A DNA stretch of 64,000 bases from the NCBI GenBank assembly GCA_022606425.2, contig JAHDVF020000211.1, forward strand, positions 2,790,001 to 2,854,000, read 5' to 3'. Origin of the DNA: Lepidostoma basale (lineage: Eukaryota; Arthropoda; Insecta; Trichoptera; Lepidostomatidae). Positions 50,511-62,500 of the stretch are shown here, one piece after another. The notes under the pieces were generated by a model. That model searched no databases and was not told the DNA's origin. It worked only from the letters and a program-made list of their open reading frames with translations. Position 1 is the first letter of the stretch. Every line of letters begins with the position of its first letter. The translations under genes and the position numbers were made by a program.

Positions 50511-53500
50511 TCACATCAAGTTCCGCTTGACAGTCGTCGCTATTCCGCTGACCATGGCAACGATGGAGATAATCATAATAAAACAGTTTTTCCATAAGAT
50601 CCAGTTGTATTTCCCAAGACCTCTGTTCCACCTAAAAACTGTCTGAGTAAGTGCTGGTATGAATAATCCCAAAGTAGACAAGGATATTGCACCAACGAGA
50701 TTTATTATCGCCCCCAAGTCCGGTATTGCTACAGCAATACCCGCTAGAACAAGAAAAAAATAACCCCTGTGTTCATGTGAATTATTTAACTTTTTTTTTT
50801 TTTTTGTGGGTGTTGGACGATTGAAGTGTACGCGGTAGATACCTTTTGGTGGCGATGAGGTTCGCAACCCATCACACCGCGTCTCCCGCGGGGCGAAAAG
50901 AGAAGGATGGAGTGCCGTATCGGTTAAAGTGTTTTTTTGAAGTCCATTTTTTCTGCCTACCCTTTCGGGGAGACGGCGTGATGGTTAGTTAGTTAGTTAG
51001 TTTTCAAGATTAGTAATATTTATAAGCATCAACTCCATTATATAGGTGCGTAGATTATTTGTTTTGACCAATGATCCCTTTAACAACCGAACAGTTTCAA
51101 AATTATTTACATCACTAAAATGGAGAGGGCATGATATACGATCAACCTGAAACGAAAAGTCTATGAAGCCTGCGTTCTGCCAGTTGGTACTTATGGTCTT
51201 GAAACTGTAACATTGTCCGTAACTGTAACAAAGTGCCGAGAAACTACGAGTGACCCAAAGAGCCTTGTTAGGAATAAGTCTAAGAGACATAGTCATAAAC
51301 GATACGGTGAGAGAAAAAGCAAAGGTCACCGACATTATCCACCGGGTGGCGACTCTAAAATGGCAATGGGCAGGTCACGTAGCCAGAAGCTCAGATGAAA
51401 ATTGGACAAGAAGGCTGCTGACTTGGAGACCGTGGACGGCGAAGAGAAGTGCAGGGCGACCGCAACTACGGTGAAAGTATGATCTGAACAGATACGTTGG
51501 AATAACCTGGATGCAGTCTGCACATGACAGAGTGACATGGAAGGATGGAGGAGGCCTTTGTCCAGGAGTGGACGGGAATAGGCTGAGGAAGAAGAAGAAG
51601 AAGATATAGGAAATTGACGTTGCGTTGGGATTTCGCAGGATTAAGGTACCCCCTAAGAGTAATCCATAGTCTTAGTATGAAAGCGCAGTAGTTAGCCTAT
51701 TTCTTGAAAAAAAAAATTTTAAATTGGTAACGGTTGCTTATACGAGTAAATAAAAAAAATTTCCACGGGAAAATAGATTGCTAAAATAATAATCCATCTA
51801 CAATTTAAAAATAAAATGCATGACGCGGAATTTGAACCAAAGACCGGCTGGCCAGTGAAATAGAGAAGGCAAGCTATCCACTCAGCCATAAAGCAATTGA
51901 ATCCAGCGGCGAAATTTTTAATATATTATATAAACAACGGTGAAAAGCTTAAAGGCTTTTATTTTCTAGAAATTGACTCCTATGGAACACTACAATCCCG
52001 AAGTCAATTTCGAAAACTATATTGTGCCTTTCCCTTGTAAGTTAATAAAGTTAATACTAATCATTCTGTTTGTCACTGATCATGAGTTTATTGTAACACC
52101 TGATGATGCCAACATCGGTTGGCGAAACAGCTGTCGCGAAATTCAGTAAATAAAAATAAATTTTAATACGTAACAGTGTTTTAAATTTTAACTGTATTTA
52201 TCATTCTGATAAAGATGGATATCACTATGTTAAAAGAAAATAAAGTAAATCTTAATGTTGATATTGCTCATGGAAATAAACATGGTATTTTTGAAATATT
52301 ATTTAACGTTATAATAATAGTTGAATGGATCAAACAAAATAATGAAATATATTTATTTATAGTTTTAAGTTTAAGCGGGTTAGTTAAGATTGTAAATAAA
52401 ATCATATTAATAGACGAAACGATCTAAATACAATATATTTTTAAATAATAAAACTAGATTATGATTGTGGTGATTTAAATACACGAATACTTTGTATTTA
52501 TTATATGGAACGAAAATATGTTAAAATAAGACGTTTTCAATAATAGTTTTTACCTGAAAGCACGACAAGTAACATTCGTATGACTGAATTGGTAACTTGG
52601 TTCATCCATTTCTCTGGAATGAATTTTTTCATATATTTCCACAAAATAGCCATAGGTGTGAACAGAAAAACACTGTATGTAAAGTATATTGCGCATACTA
52701 ATAACATTTTTACGATTTGGGCAGGTCTGAAATAAGAAAATGAAAGCAGTAGACATATGTTTCATCCGACTTTTTGATAATTATTTCTTAAGTAACTAAC
52801 TAATTAAAACACTGAATATCACGCTGTTTTCACAATAACAAAAGCAAAAACAAGGAATCTAGTTTGAGATGAATTTTGTTTATAATTATATTAGCGGGAT
52901 TTTATAAAACCAATATCTAAACACTTATGAAAAAAAAACAGTGAAATGGGTGGAATGGTTTTTGAGTATATAGGGTACACATATACAAACATTGTATTTT
53001 AGTCACCTCTATAGTGCGACTATTAATATAAGCAGTCCAAAAATTGATTTCGAACTGCGGCAGACTATATTTACAAAAAAAAGTTTTTTGTAAATTTAAT
53101 AGAAGAAGTTCATTGTTTATAATCAAAATTAAAAAAATAAAGATTAAATAAAAATGTAGTGTCTTCGACCGGTTTCGGCAGCTCGCTGCCATCTTCTACT
53201 GGATCGACCAGTCGTAGACGCAGACATTAGTGGATTTTTAACCAGATACATTAAAGAATTTTTTATATATTTTTATTTTCATTATTTGACTACATTTACA
53301 GCTCACATTTGAATGCATATTATAAATCTTATTACTTTAGTCACTTAGTACTAAATTATACATAGTATTACGATGAACTGGGACTGCTTTTTTGGGCTGC
53401 AAATGTAGTTAGCTGCAGGATGAGACATTTTTTTTTACTGCAAATAAAGGCAGCAGCACAAAGGGGTTTGAAGTTCAGATATACTTACATGGCATGATCT

Positions 53501-56500
53501 TCAAGGTTAAGTGTAATGCTCCCAAGAACTTTTGAGCCATATTTCCAGTACCCAAGGAATCCCAAAATTCCGTAAACAACAGTTATTATAGACATTGACG
53601 TGTTCATCACTCCAGGACAGCCAAGGAAATGGGCTGGCTTGGCCATGGAATTTTCAACGTACATAACAATGCTTATACCTTCCATTGCAAAGAGACATGT
53701 ACTGAAATGTGAAACATATATTTTTACATATAACTAAATAGAGCACTCTAATAACTTTACATCAGAAAAAGTTACCATTAAGAACAAATATACTGGTGTG
53801 AAACATATAAATTTAACAGAAATTATGGTAACGATAAATAGTTATTGAAATAATCGTTTTAAATGCAAAATATTGATTTGTTGATAATTTAGTGGAGGAA
53901 AAAAAGAAAAAAACATTTTATTATAACGAATATAATAGTTTCATACATAAAGTGAAGGCGAGTATAAAAAAATATGAAAATTCATATTTAATTTATCATT
54001 TGTATAAAATACGGTTGTTTAATTAAAAAAAAAACTAGCTAACTAACCATCACGCCATATCCCCAAAAGTAATTATAGAATAATATATTATATAAACTAT
54101 GGCGTCGAACCAACAATAACATATGGCGTCGAAGCAAGGGTAGACACACTAAGGACCAAACAAGTTTTGAGGACTTCCGAAATGAAGACACTGAGGACGA
54201 TATCAGGCAAGACACTGAAGATCGCGTGAGGAACACCAGAATAAGAGAGATATGTGAGGTTGAGGATATTATAAGATGGAGCAGACAGCGAAAAAGAGAC
54301 TGGTACGGTCATGTTCAAAGAATGGACACCACCAGACTCCCCTATATTGCATTGCATAATCAGCCTCATGGGACTCGTCCTCGTGGAAGACCTCCTAAAA
54401 GATGGAGGACAGCTGAGAATCTATCTTACAAGAAGAGCAACACTCTGGAGAACAGACCACATAGGTCTAATTTGTAGTGTGAGGTGGTTCGGTGTGCAAG
54501 TGAAAAGTCAGAGGTTGGTTGGTACACAGTTATTTATTTCGGCACAGACAAGTGTATAACAATAGATAGGGCGAGAGCGTTCGAGCGGACGCGTGTCGCT
54601 CGGCCGAAGGACGCGGTAATAAGCCCGGAGCAAAGACGGGGTCCTTGTCTCCAGGGGGCGCTATGCTGCTGCCAGCATACTAGTGCCATAGGTTAGGTAG
54701 GGGGGATGGGATTAATCCTCCCAGTCCCACAGGTGTATTAATTATTAAGAGTTAATTGTATCTCAATAGAGACGAAGATGTAAGTTATTTGGAAACAAAA
54801 TATGGTGGTCGAGGCGTTTACAGGACTTATGACCTGTCATTGGTTGGGATAAGCGATCGCTTTATGTAATACAACAGTCCCCATTCCGCCCTTCTTACGA
54901 ACACCACATCTGACAATTAGTTTTGGAAGTTGTATATATGCTACCGTGTTGAGAAACATTTCACATATTTTAGTTCAATCTACACTAGCGCCATCAATTT
55001 ATCTCGGGGTAAGCATTAAGCAGAAAATCATTACTAATGTAATGTGAAAGGCTATCTACCCAATCATCACACATTACTAGACAACGCCTGGAGAAAAGGA
55101 GCGCCTGAGTCTCTATAGATGAAACGCCTGAGTCTCAATAGATGGCGCTAGTGTAGATTAAACCAAAATATGTGATTCCAAGATTCCAAGATTCAGCTTT
55201 CTAATAAATTTCAATATAAATATCTTAATTACCTGAAAAAGGATGGTAGTGTTGCAATAGTCGTAGAAAGATTTCGTTCATTGATGTCGGGCAAGTCCTG
55301 GACTATCATGTAAAGCGTTATGCACACTATGAATCCATACATTATATTTGCAAGTGCCGAAAACGGGGCAAGATGCTTGAGATTTTTTAGCTGTGAAATT
55401 ATTAATAATGGCACCAGAATCATCAGAATATACATTTTTTCCGCAACTATGAAATCTGGAATATATATTTGGACCAGCTGTGAATAAAACGGTTAAAATT
55501 AGATGTCTGAGATTTTAAGTTAATTGCAACTCTTTGTGTCAATAGCAACTCTATATATTTGGGAATAGCAAGTATCTATCAATAGCAATGTGTTACCTGT
55601 TTTATAGAACTGGATAAAAATACGACATATACAGTACAAACTCCGATGTTTCCAACTAATAAGGTGAAATCAGTAAAATATCTAAAATTCAGAAAAAAAA
55701 AATTATAATTATCTTATTTAGTACATAAAAAATATCTTCTTCTTTTTCAAGTGCCCTGTCGGGTCCCTCCAACGTTGGCGATCACCTCGGCGAACCTGTC
55801 CCCATCCTGCGCCGCTCGGAACAGTTCATCCACACTTCCATGGATGCCGGTCCACTCCCTCACGTTTCGCAGCCAGGACATCTGTCTCCTACCGGGCCCT
55901 TGGCGTCCCTAAATTTTCCCTCCAATATCAGTTTGAGAAGGTGGTACTTTTTCCCACGCAGTACATGACCCAGATGTGAAATCTTCCGAACCTTGATAGT
56001 TGACAACAGCTCCCTGTCAACTCTAGTTCGCCTCAGCATTTCGGTATTGGTAACCATGTCTGTCCAGGGAGTTCTGAGCATTCGGTGATATAGGCACATT
56101 TCAAATGCTAATAAAAAATAAAAATATTTTAATTGTGTACAACTTCATAATGATAATCTCTATAAAAGGTGATACTTGTTGGCTATAATGCCGATAGACT
56201 TGACAAATGTAGAACCGTTTGCATCGAAGTTTTCACTGTTTATTAATATTATCAAAAGATACAAAAAAAAAAACACGATACGAACTGATTTATAATGCAT
56301 GTAAATGATTTTTTGGGTGTAACAAGCAAATCAATATTTTGACGTCTGGACGTTACAGTTTATTTATTGTTTCCTGAAAAATTATATAAAACTTCATATT
56401 AATTTATTAATACGAATGTAAACGTCAGATTTCTAGAAGTTTTATTAAATTTTATGGGAATGACATGTTTTGCCCTTCTAAGGCATTATCAAATGTCAAC

Positions 56501-59500
56501 ATTTGCTAATGCCTTAGAAGGGCGAAACATGTAATTCCCATAAAATATAATAAAACTTTTAGAAAACTGACGTTTTCTTTCGTATTAATTAGTTACACTT
56601 GGACTTGGATCTTGTGGCTTATTGGAGTGAAACTCGGAAGTCTGTTACTCCTTCCCATTGATGAGTTAGAGGTGTTTTTTGTGTGTAGGTTTGTGTGTGG
56701 TGTAGTGTATGTGACTCTATGGGGTTGAGTTTAGTGTGTGGGAGGGTTGAGTTTACAGATATTATATATTAAGAGTATACTTATACACATATGACAAGGT
56801 AGAGCAATTTTGAGGGGGGGAAGCAATGTATATGTTTGTTACAGTTTATATTTATGTGAACTAATTATATTTCATGATAAGAGATGGCGCTCGAGTCGGT
56901 TTAAATGACAGCTGTCAATCGTCATTACATTACTGCACGTGTATTCTAGTAAAAAATGCAACAATTAATGGATTTCATTTGTTAAAGGTCATGTATTAAA
57001 AATCACAGTTAAATGAACTTTTAATTTCATGTATTTTGTATGCATGTACTCAAATTTAGCAATAGCAAAATATTGATACATTATTTTTCTACTTAAATAA
57101 ATACCGATGAGCACGTGAACGATAGCATGGACCCAGGATGAAAATTGGCGAAGTAGGTGTTCCCTGTTAGCTGCAAGACGACCTTCGTGGCAGACTGGTA
57201 AGAGCTCTGACTTCCATATCGAAGGTCCCGGGTTCGATTCCCGGCGATGGCAGTGTGATTGTCACACTGTCTTTGGTATTGTGTAGAATTCACGTGACAA
57301 TAAAATGGCGATAGATTGGCTACTTATCACATGTCATGGGAATCATCAATATAATAGATAAAAATAATGTGTATATAGTAATTGGGTTCAAGTGACCTGT
57401 TGTATACAAGAAAAAAAAAGATTGTTGAAGATGAGGTTTATACAGATATTTTGTGAATGTGTACTTATACTTGTATACGAATCCTGGATTTTCACCTATG
57501 GTGGGTGGTTAATTCAAATTTAATTGTATCTCAATAGAGACGAAGAAGCAAACTGGAAACTGATAATGGATGATCAAGGTGTTTACAGGACTTATGACCT
57601 GTCATTGGTTGGGTTAAGCGCACGCTTTATGTAATTACAACATTTGACGGACTTCTAAACAATATGCTTATAGGCTGATAACCTTAGCATTGTGTTAATA
57701 AAGTAGTTTGCTAAAATGCTAAAAATCATTCTCCATAGATGGCGTTAGTGGGTGGATTGTATAGGTTAATCTTAAAAAGATTGACTAATACAATCAAATC
57801 TACATAGAGGGCCAATTAAAACTGACACGTGAAGATAGGTATGGATTTGGAGTATATATACAACTTCTAAAATTATCATGCATGATCATAATAACAATGG
57901 TGGAATGGGGAATGTTGTAATTACATAAAACGTGCGCTTAACCCAACCAACGACAGGTCATAAGTCCTGTAAACACCTTGATCATCCATATTCAGTTTCC
58001 AGTTTGCTTCTTCGTCTCTATTGAGATACAATTAAATTTGAATTAACCACCCACCATGGGTGAAAATCCAGGATTCGTATACAAGTATAAGTACACATTC
58101 ACAAAATATCTGTATAAACCTCATCTTCAACAATCTTTTTTTTTTCTTGTATACAACAGGTCACTTGAACCCAATTACTATATACACATTATTTTTATCT
58201 ATTATATTGATGATTCCCATGACATGTGATAAGTAGCCAATCTATCGCCATTTTATTGAGATACAATTAAAAAAGGTTTATACAGTTTACGCGTGTCCAG
58301 ATTGTGTGACGCCTATTTCTATTCTTCATAGATTAAGCGATAAGTTACAACAATTATAAGTATGTATGAATATGAATTTGCTTTTGAGCGGAAATTATTA
58401 CCTTATAGCATTTTGAGCGGAAATTATTACCTTATAGCATTTTGAGCGGAAATTATTACCTTATAGCATTTTGAGCGGAAATTATTACCTTATAGCATTT
58501 GAAAATCTTTGAATTCCTTTTGGTCCATTAGCAAACGCCTTTTCACAAGTGTCAGCATACTCCAGGGAGGGTTGTCGAATGTGCACACAAATCTCACGCG
58601 AAGTTTCAACCTAAATTAAAATTGACGTTATCTGTTCATTGATTCTATGTGATTCTAAGTTAATTCTTGGGAAATGATATTGATATATTTAATAAATAAA
58701 AATGGGAAAACTATACAGAGTAAAGAATACTTGTTTTTTTAATCATTGGAACATGATATTAAAATGCGTGAAGTAAGATAATCTAAAGGATAACTAGGAT
58801 TAAATAATACTTCAGTCAATTGATTGAAAACGTCTTTATGGGAATGACATGTTTCGTGATGCTTTGCTTGTTAAGCCAAATTTGATAATGCATTAGCAAG
58901 GCAAAGCATGCAGCATACAACAAGCGAAATGAGGCGCTAAGCGATTAAAAAAGAAGAAAAAAAGACAAAACACGTTATTATCATAAAATATAATAAAAGT
59001 TCTAGAATACAGACTAATTATTCCTAATTTAATATGGATTTTTATATTATTGTTCAAGAAACCTTAGATGATATTTCGATCGTTTAAATAAATATTTAAG
59101 GGCCTTTGAGAGAGAATAAATGAATATAAAATAAATGTAATAATGTTTCCTTTTTTATATACTTAGTATACAACACTCACTTTATTAAAAAATACAAATT
59201 AAATAGCAAACATGTTTCGGACACACAAGCCCTTCATCAGTAATATTATATTAATATAAATATTAAAAATATTATAAACTCTTTTTCACTATTTAATTTT
59301 TATTTTTTTAATAAAGTGACTGTTGTATACTAAGTATATAAAAAAAAACATTAAACAACTACAACACAAAGTTATGTCGAATATAGAAGAAATGTAATAA
59401 TAATCGTTTGTATATATTTATCGACATTGTGAGTGCAATTTATAAAAATACCCTTATCTAATGAAAATGTATGTGGTGCATAGATTCTAGAAAGTTCTTT

Positions 59501-62500
59501 CATCTGTATTAATAATGTTACAGTCTTTCTAAAGATAAGGTCTGTCTCGTCTCCTCACACAGTAATGAACGAAGTTTTGGGCTTGTATTTGTCTTTTAGT
59601 GTAATCAATCTACAGATATATTTATAAACATATGTTTGTTGGTAAACGATTAACATTTTGTGTGCAATGGAAAGATGAGCGTTCGATGTTTATTAAGGAC
59701 ATAAGTTTAAAAAATCAATTGTATAACTTACCAATATTTTGTAACAGTGTTGAACAAGCCATCCGATTAATATGCAACCGATTGTACCAACCAATAAACC
59801 GGAATTTGAAAAGGCTAGGGGCATCGCCAGAATTCCCGAGCCGAGGGAGCTTTTAAGGAGATTGGCCAAAGCTAGCACATCTCTGCAACATAATAATCAC
59901 TATAAGCTTTTGAACTTTTCATAAACACCTTCTTCTATGTATATTTTCTTTGTAAATTTACCATTATATATATTTTGAGGTGATGAGGGCAAAAAAGTAA
60001 AGCTAATTTCAAAATGAGGTTAATAATAAATATACTAATAATAATATATTGCATTAATATGTCTGGGGGTTCAAAAGGGTAGTAGGGCTACGACGGGGTA
60101 TGTTTTGCTGGAAAGTATGCCTCTACAAAATGTCGTAAGGCACCATGTTGCATTTACAACAGCAACAATACTATCAAGTCCAACTCTCTAGCGTCCACGA
60201 GAGGTCTTTTTAAAGACCCCGCGAACCCTGGGCAATGTGGCACATATTACTTAGTGCCATAGTAGATAGAGAGAGGACGAATGGCGAGCTTCCAGTGCCA
60301 TAAAATTGGATACACCCAGCTAAGGGAAGGTAACCCCGACAGAAAATCCCCCAGAGAAGGCAAGGGGATACCACTCTGGATATTTTTCCCCAGGTTATCA
60401 CTATGATACTAAAGGGTGATAGTCAACGTTGGGGAGACCTGTGTAATGGTACATACCATTACGATTTCTTCGGACACTGTATTCGCCCCAATTCTTTCCA
60501 GTACCTCTTCGAAATTTATTTCCAACTTCTCCTGTTTCCGCCGTGTGAGCAACCGCCGTCTTCCCGGTTGGTAACATTGTTTTTCGGTTCTCTATGCTCT
60601 GAGGCTACAAGCCCACTCACTTCCCTCCAATCTCCCTTGCGAGTAGGCCGCCATCTTGCGTTTTTTCGCCAGTGCCCAGTTACCACCACGATGTAGGAGA
60701 AACGCTAATCCGTTTGCATCCGGCTGGACCAGCAATGGTTCAGCCTATCTCCCATCATATCTTCTGAAGGTACGCGTCAGGTAGAATACTAATAATAATA
60801 TCCATATCGAAGACCGCACATTGGTTCCACATGTGCGTCATGTGTCCGCGTGTCTGCGATTAGTTCCGATGGCTCTGTCGGACATCGACGTGACCGCGTT
60901 CGAGGTCTCCGTATCTTGCTGCCACCCGATTGTCAAGGGCCACACCACCATGCGGAACTGCGTGGACCACTTCTTCACTCCGTACAGCACCACCAGCCTA
61001 TGGAACCTCGTGTCTGCCAGGTGACGCTCTAAATATTGATTTTGTGAACCGCCATCAACTGGTCGTCGACACAGCGTCGCTGACAACGTCGACGGACGAC
61101 GTCGCTAGTCGATGTCCCGATGAGCACGCCATCGAGGAATCGCCACAAACAGCTTCTTCATTCTTCCATTTAAGTTTCGATTAATAAGACATCCCTAGCC
61201 TCTGGATTATTGTTATAATTTTAACTAGCTAATAAACCTTAATGTATCCCATGTAACTGTCTTTATATTTACACCTGTCCTTAGTCGAATAATGATAACA
61301 CGAAAAGAATCTCACGATTACCACCCTGAAGATAAAAACAATGCTCTCCGTGCTAAACTAGGAGGAACGTTTCACCTGACAGGACACAGAAAGAATAATA
61401 ATAATATGTCTTTATTAACACAAGTTTCAGCTACGACTACCACACCAAGGGTCCCGAGTTCGTTTCCCAGCGATGACAGTGTGATTCTCAAACTGTCTAT
61501 GACCAAGTGTAGAATTCTCTTCTTCTTTAAATAGATCTGAGGATCCGTGACACAGAAATCATGTCTCGTGGGATGATAAGGTCCAGCTGTCTCTCCATCC
61601 AGGCGATCTTCCAGGTGGGAATAGCCCGGAGGGGACTTCATAAGCGGCTGTATATGCGAGTTTGTCACCATCCATTCAGGCTATATGGTCCCTCCAATAT
61701 CTTCTGAACTCCACCGAACGATATCCTCTATTTCGCAAGTCTTTATTATGTCTGCGCTGCGGTCTCGACGATCTCGGAGAGTTTTTCCAGTAATTGATCT
61801 TAGGACCTTCATCTTAGATGTTTCGCACAGTGTCGGCCTGCGTCTCTACAGCTTACGTTTGATAAGTCGCAAACGTGTCTAATAAATTCTGATCTTGCTG
61901 TCAATACGCATCTGCTTGTTCTTCCAGACCAGATACTTCAGACACCCTGACACGGCAGAGGCTTTACAAATTTGTTCTCGTACTTCGGTATAAAGGTTAT
62001 TATGGTGTAGATCTCCAAATATCTGAAACTCATAACTTGCTCCACAGGTATATCATCAACAGTCAGCTTACATCTGACAGATCGGGAAGATCGAGGGTAG
62101 GCGCAGTGTGGGAAGACCCCAGATGTCCTGGCTCGAGAATATTAAAGAATGGACCGGAGTTCTCTGATTGAGGTGGCTCTGAGGATGGGCGGGCTGAAGT
62201 GGCGATGGGCTGGCCATATCTGTCGGAGAACCGACGGCCGATGGGAGAGACGGGTTCTGAAGTGGAGACCGCGTACAGGATTCTGCAGAGTTGGACGTTC
62301 GCGTCCCCCTGCCCGCTGGACCGACGATCTGAAGAGGATTGCTAGACATGGATGGATGGGAGCGGCAATGAATAGGGGGCGGTGGCGTGCTTTAGGAGAG
62401 GCCTACTTTCAGCAGTGGATGACAGACGGCTGATGATGATGATGATGACCGGAGTTCGGGGGGGTGGGGGAGTTGTTCCGTCTAGCACAGGACAGAGAGG

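Noticed and set aside
51821..51895. Possible tRNA gene on the minus strand
   Set aside because: It has box-like sequences, but the arms do not pair well and no 3' acceptor stem is visible; more likely a SINE head.
52215..52427. Plus-strand 70-codon AT-rich frame
   Set aside because: Low-complexity composition and no family features; lies in a PAT-B intron.
58382..58497. Short direct repeats that look like a CRISPR array
   Set aside because: The units abut with no unique spacers, sit at an exon-intron border, and the DNA is eukaryotic.
60838..61184. Overlapping frames in GC-rich DNA suggesting a gene
   Set aside because: The three overlapping frames have no recognisable domain and no splice structure; kept only as a possible decayed retroelement.
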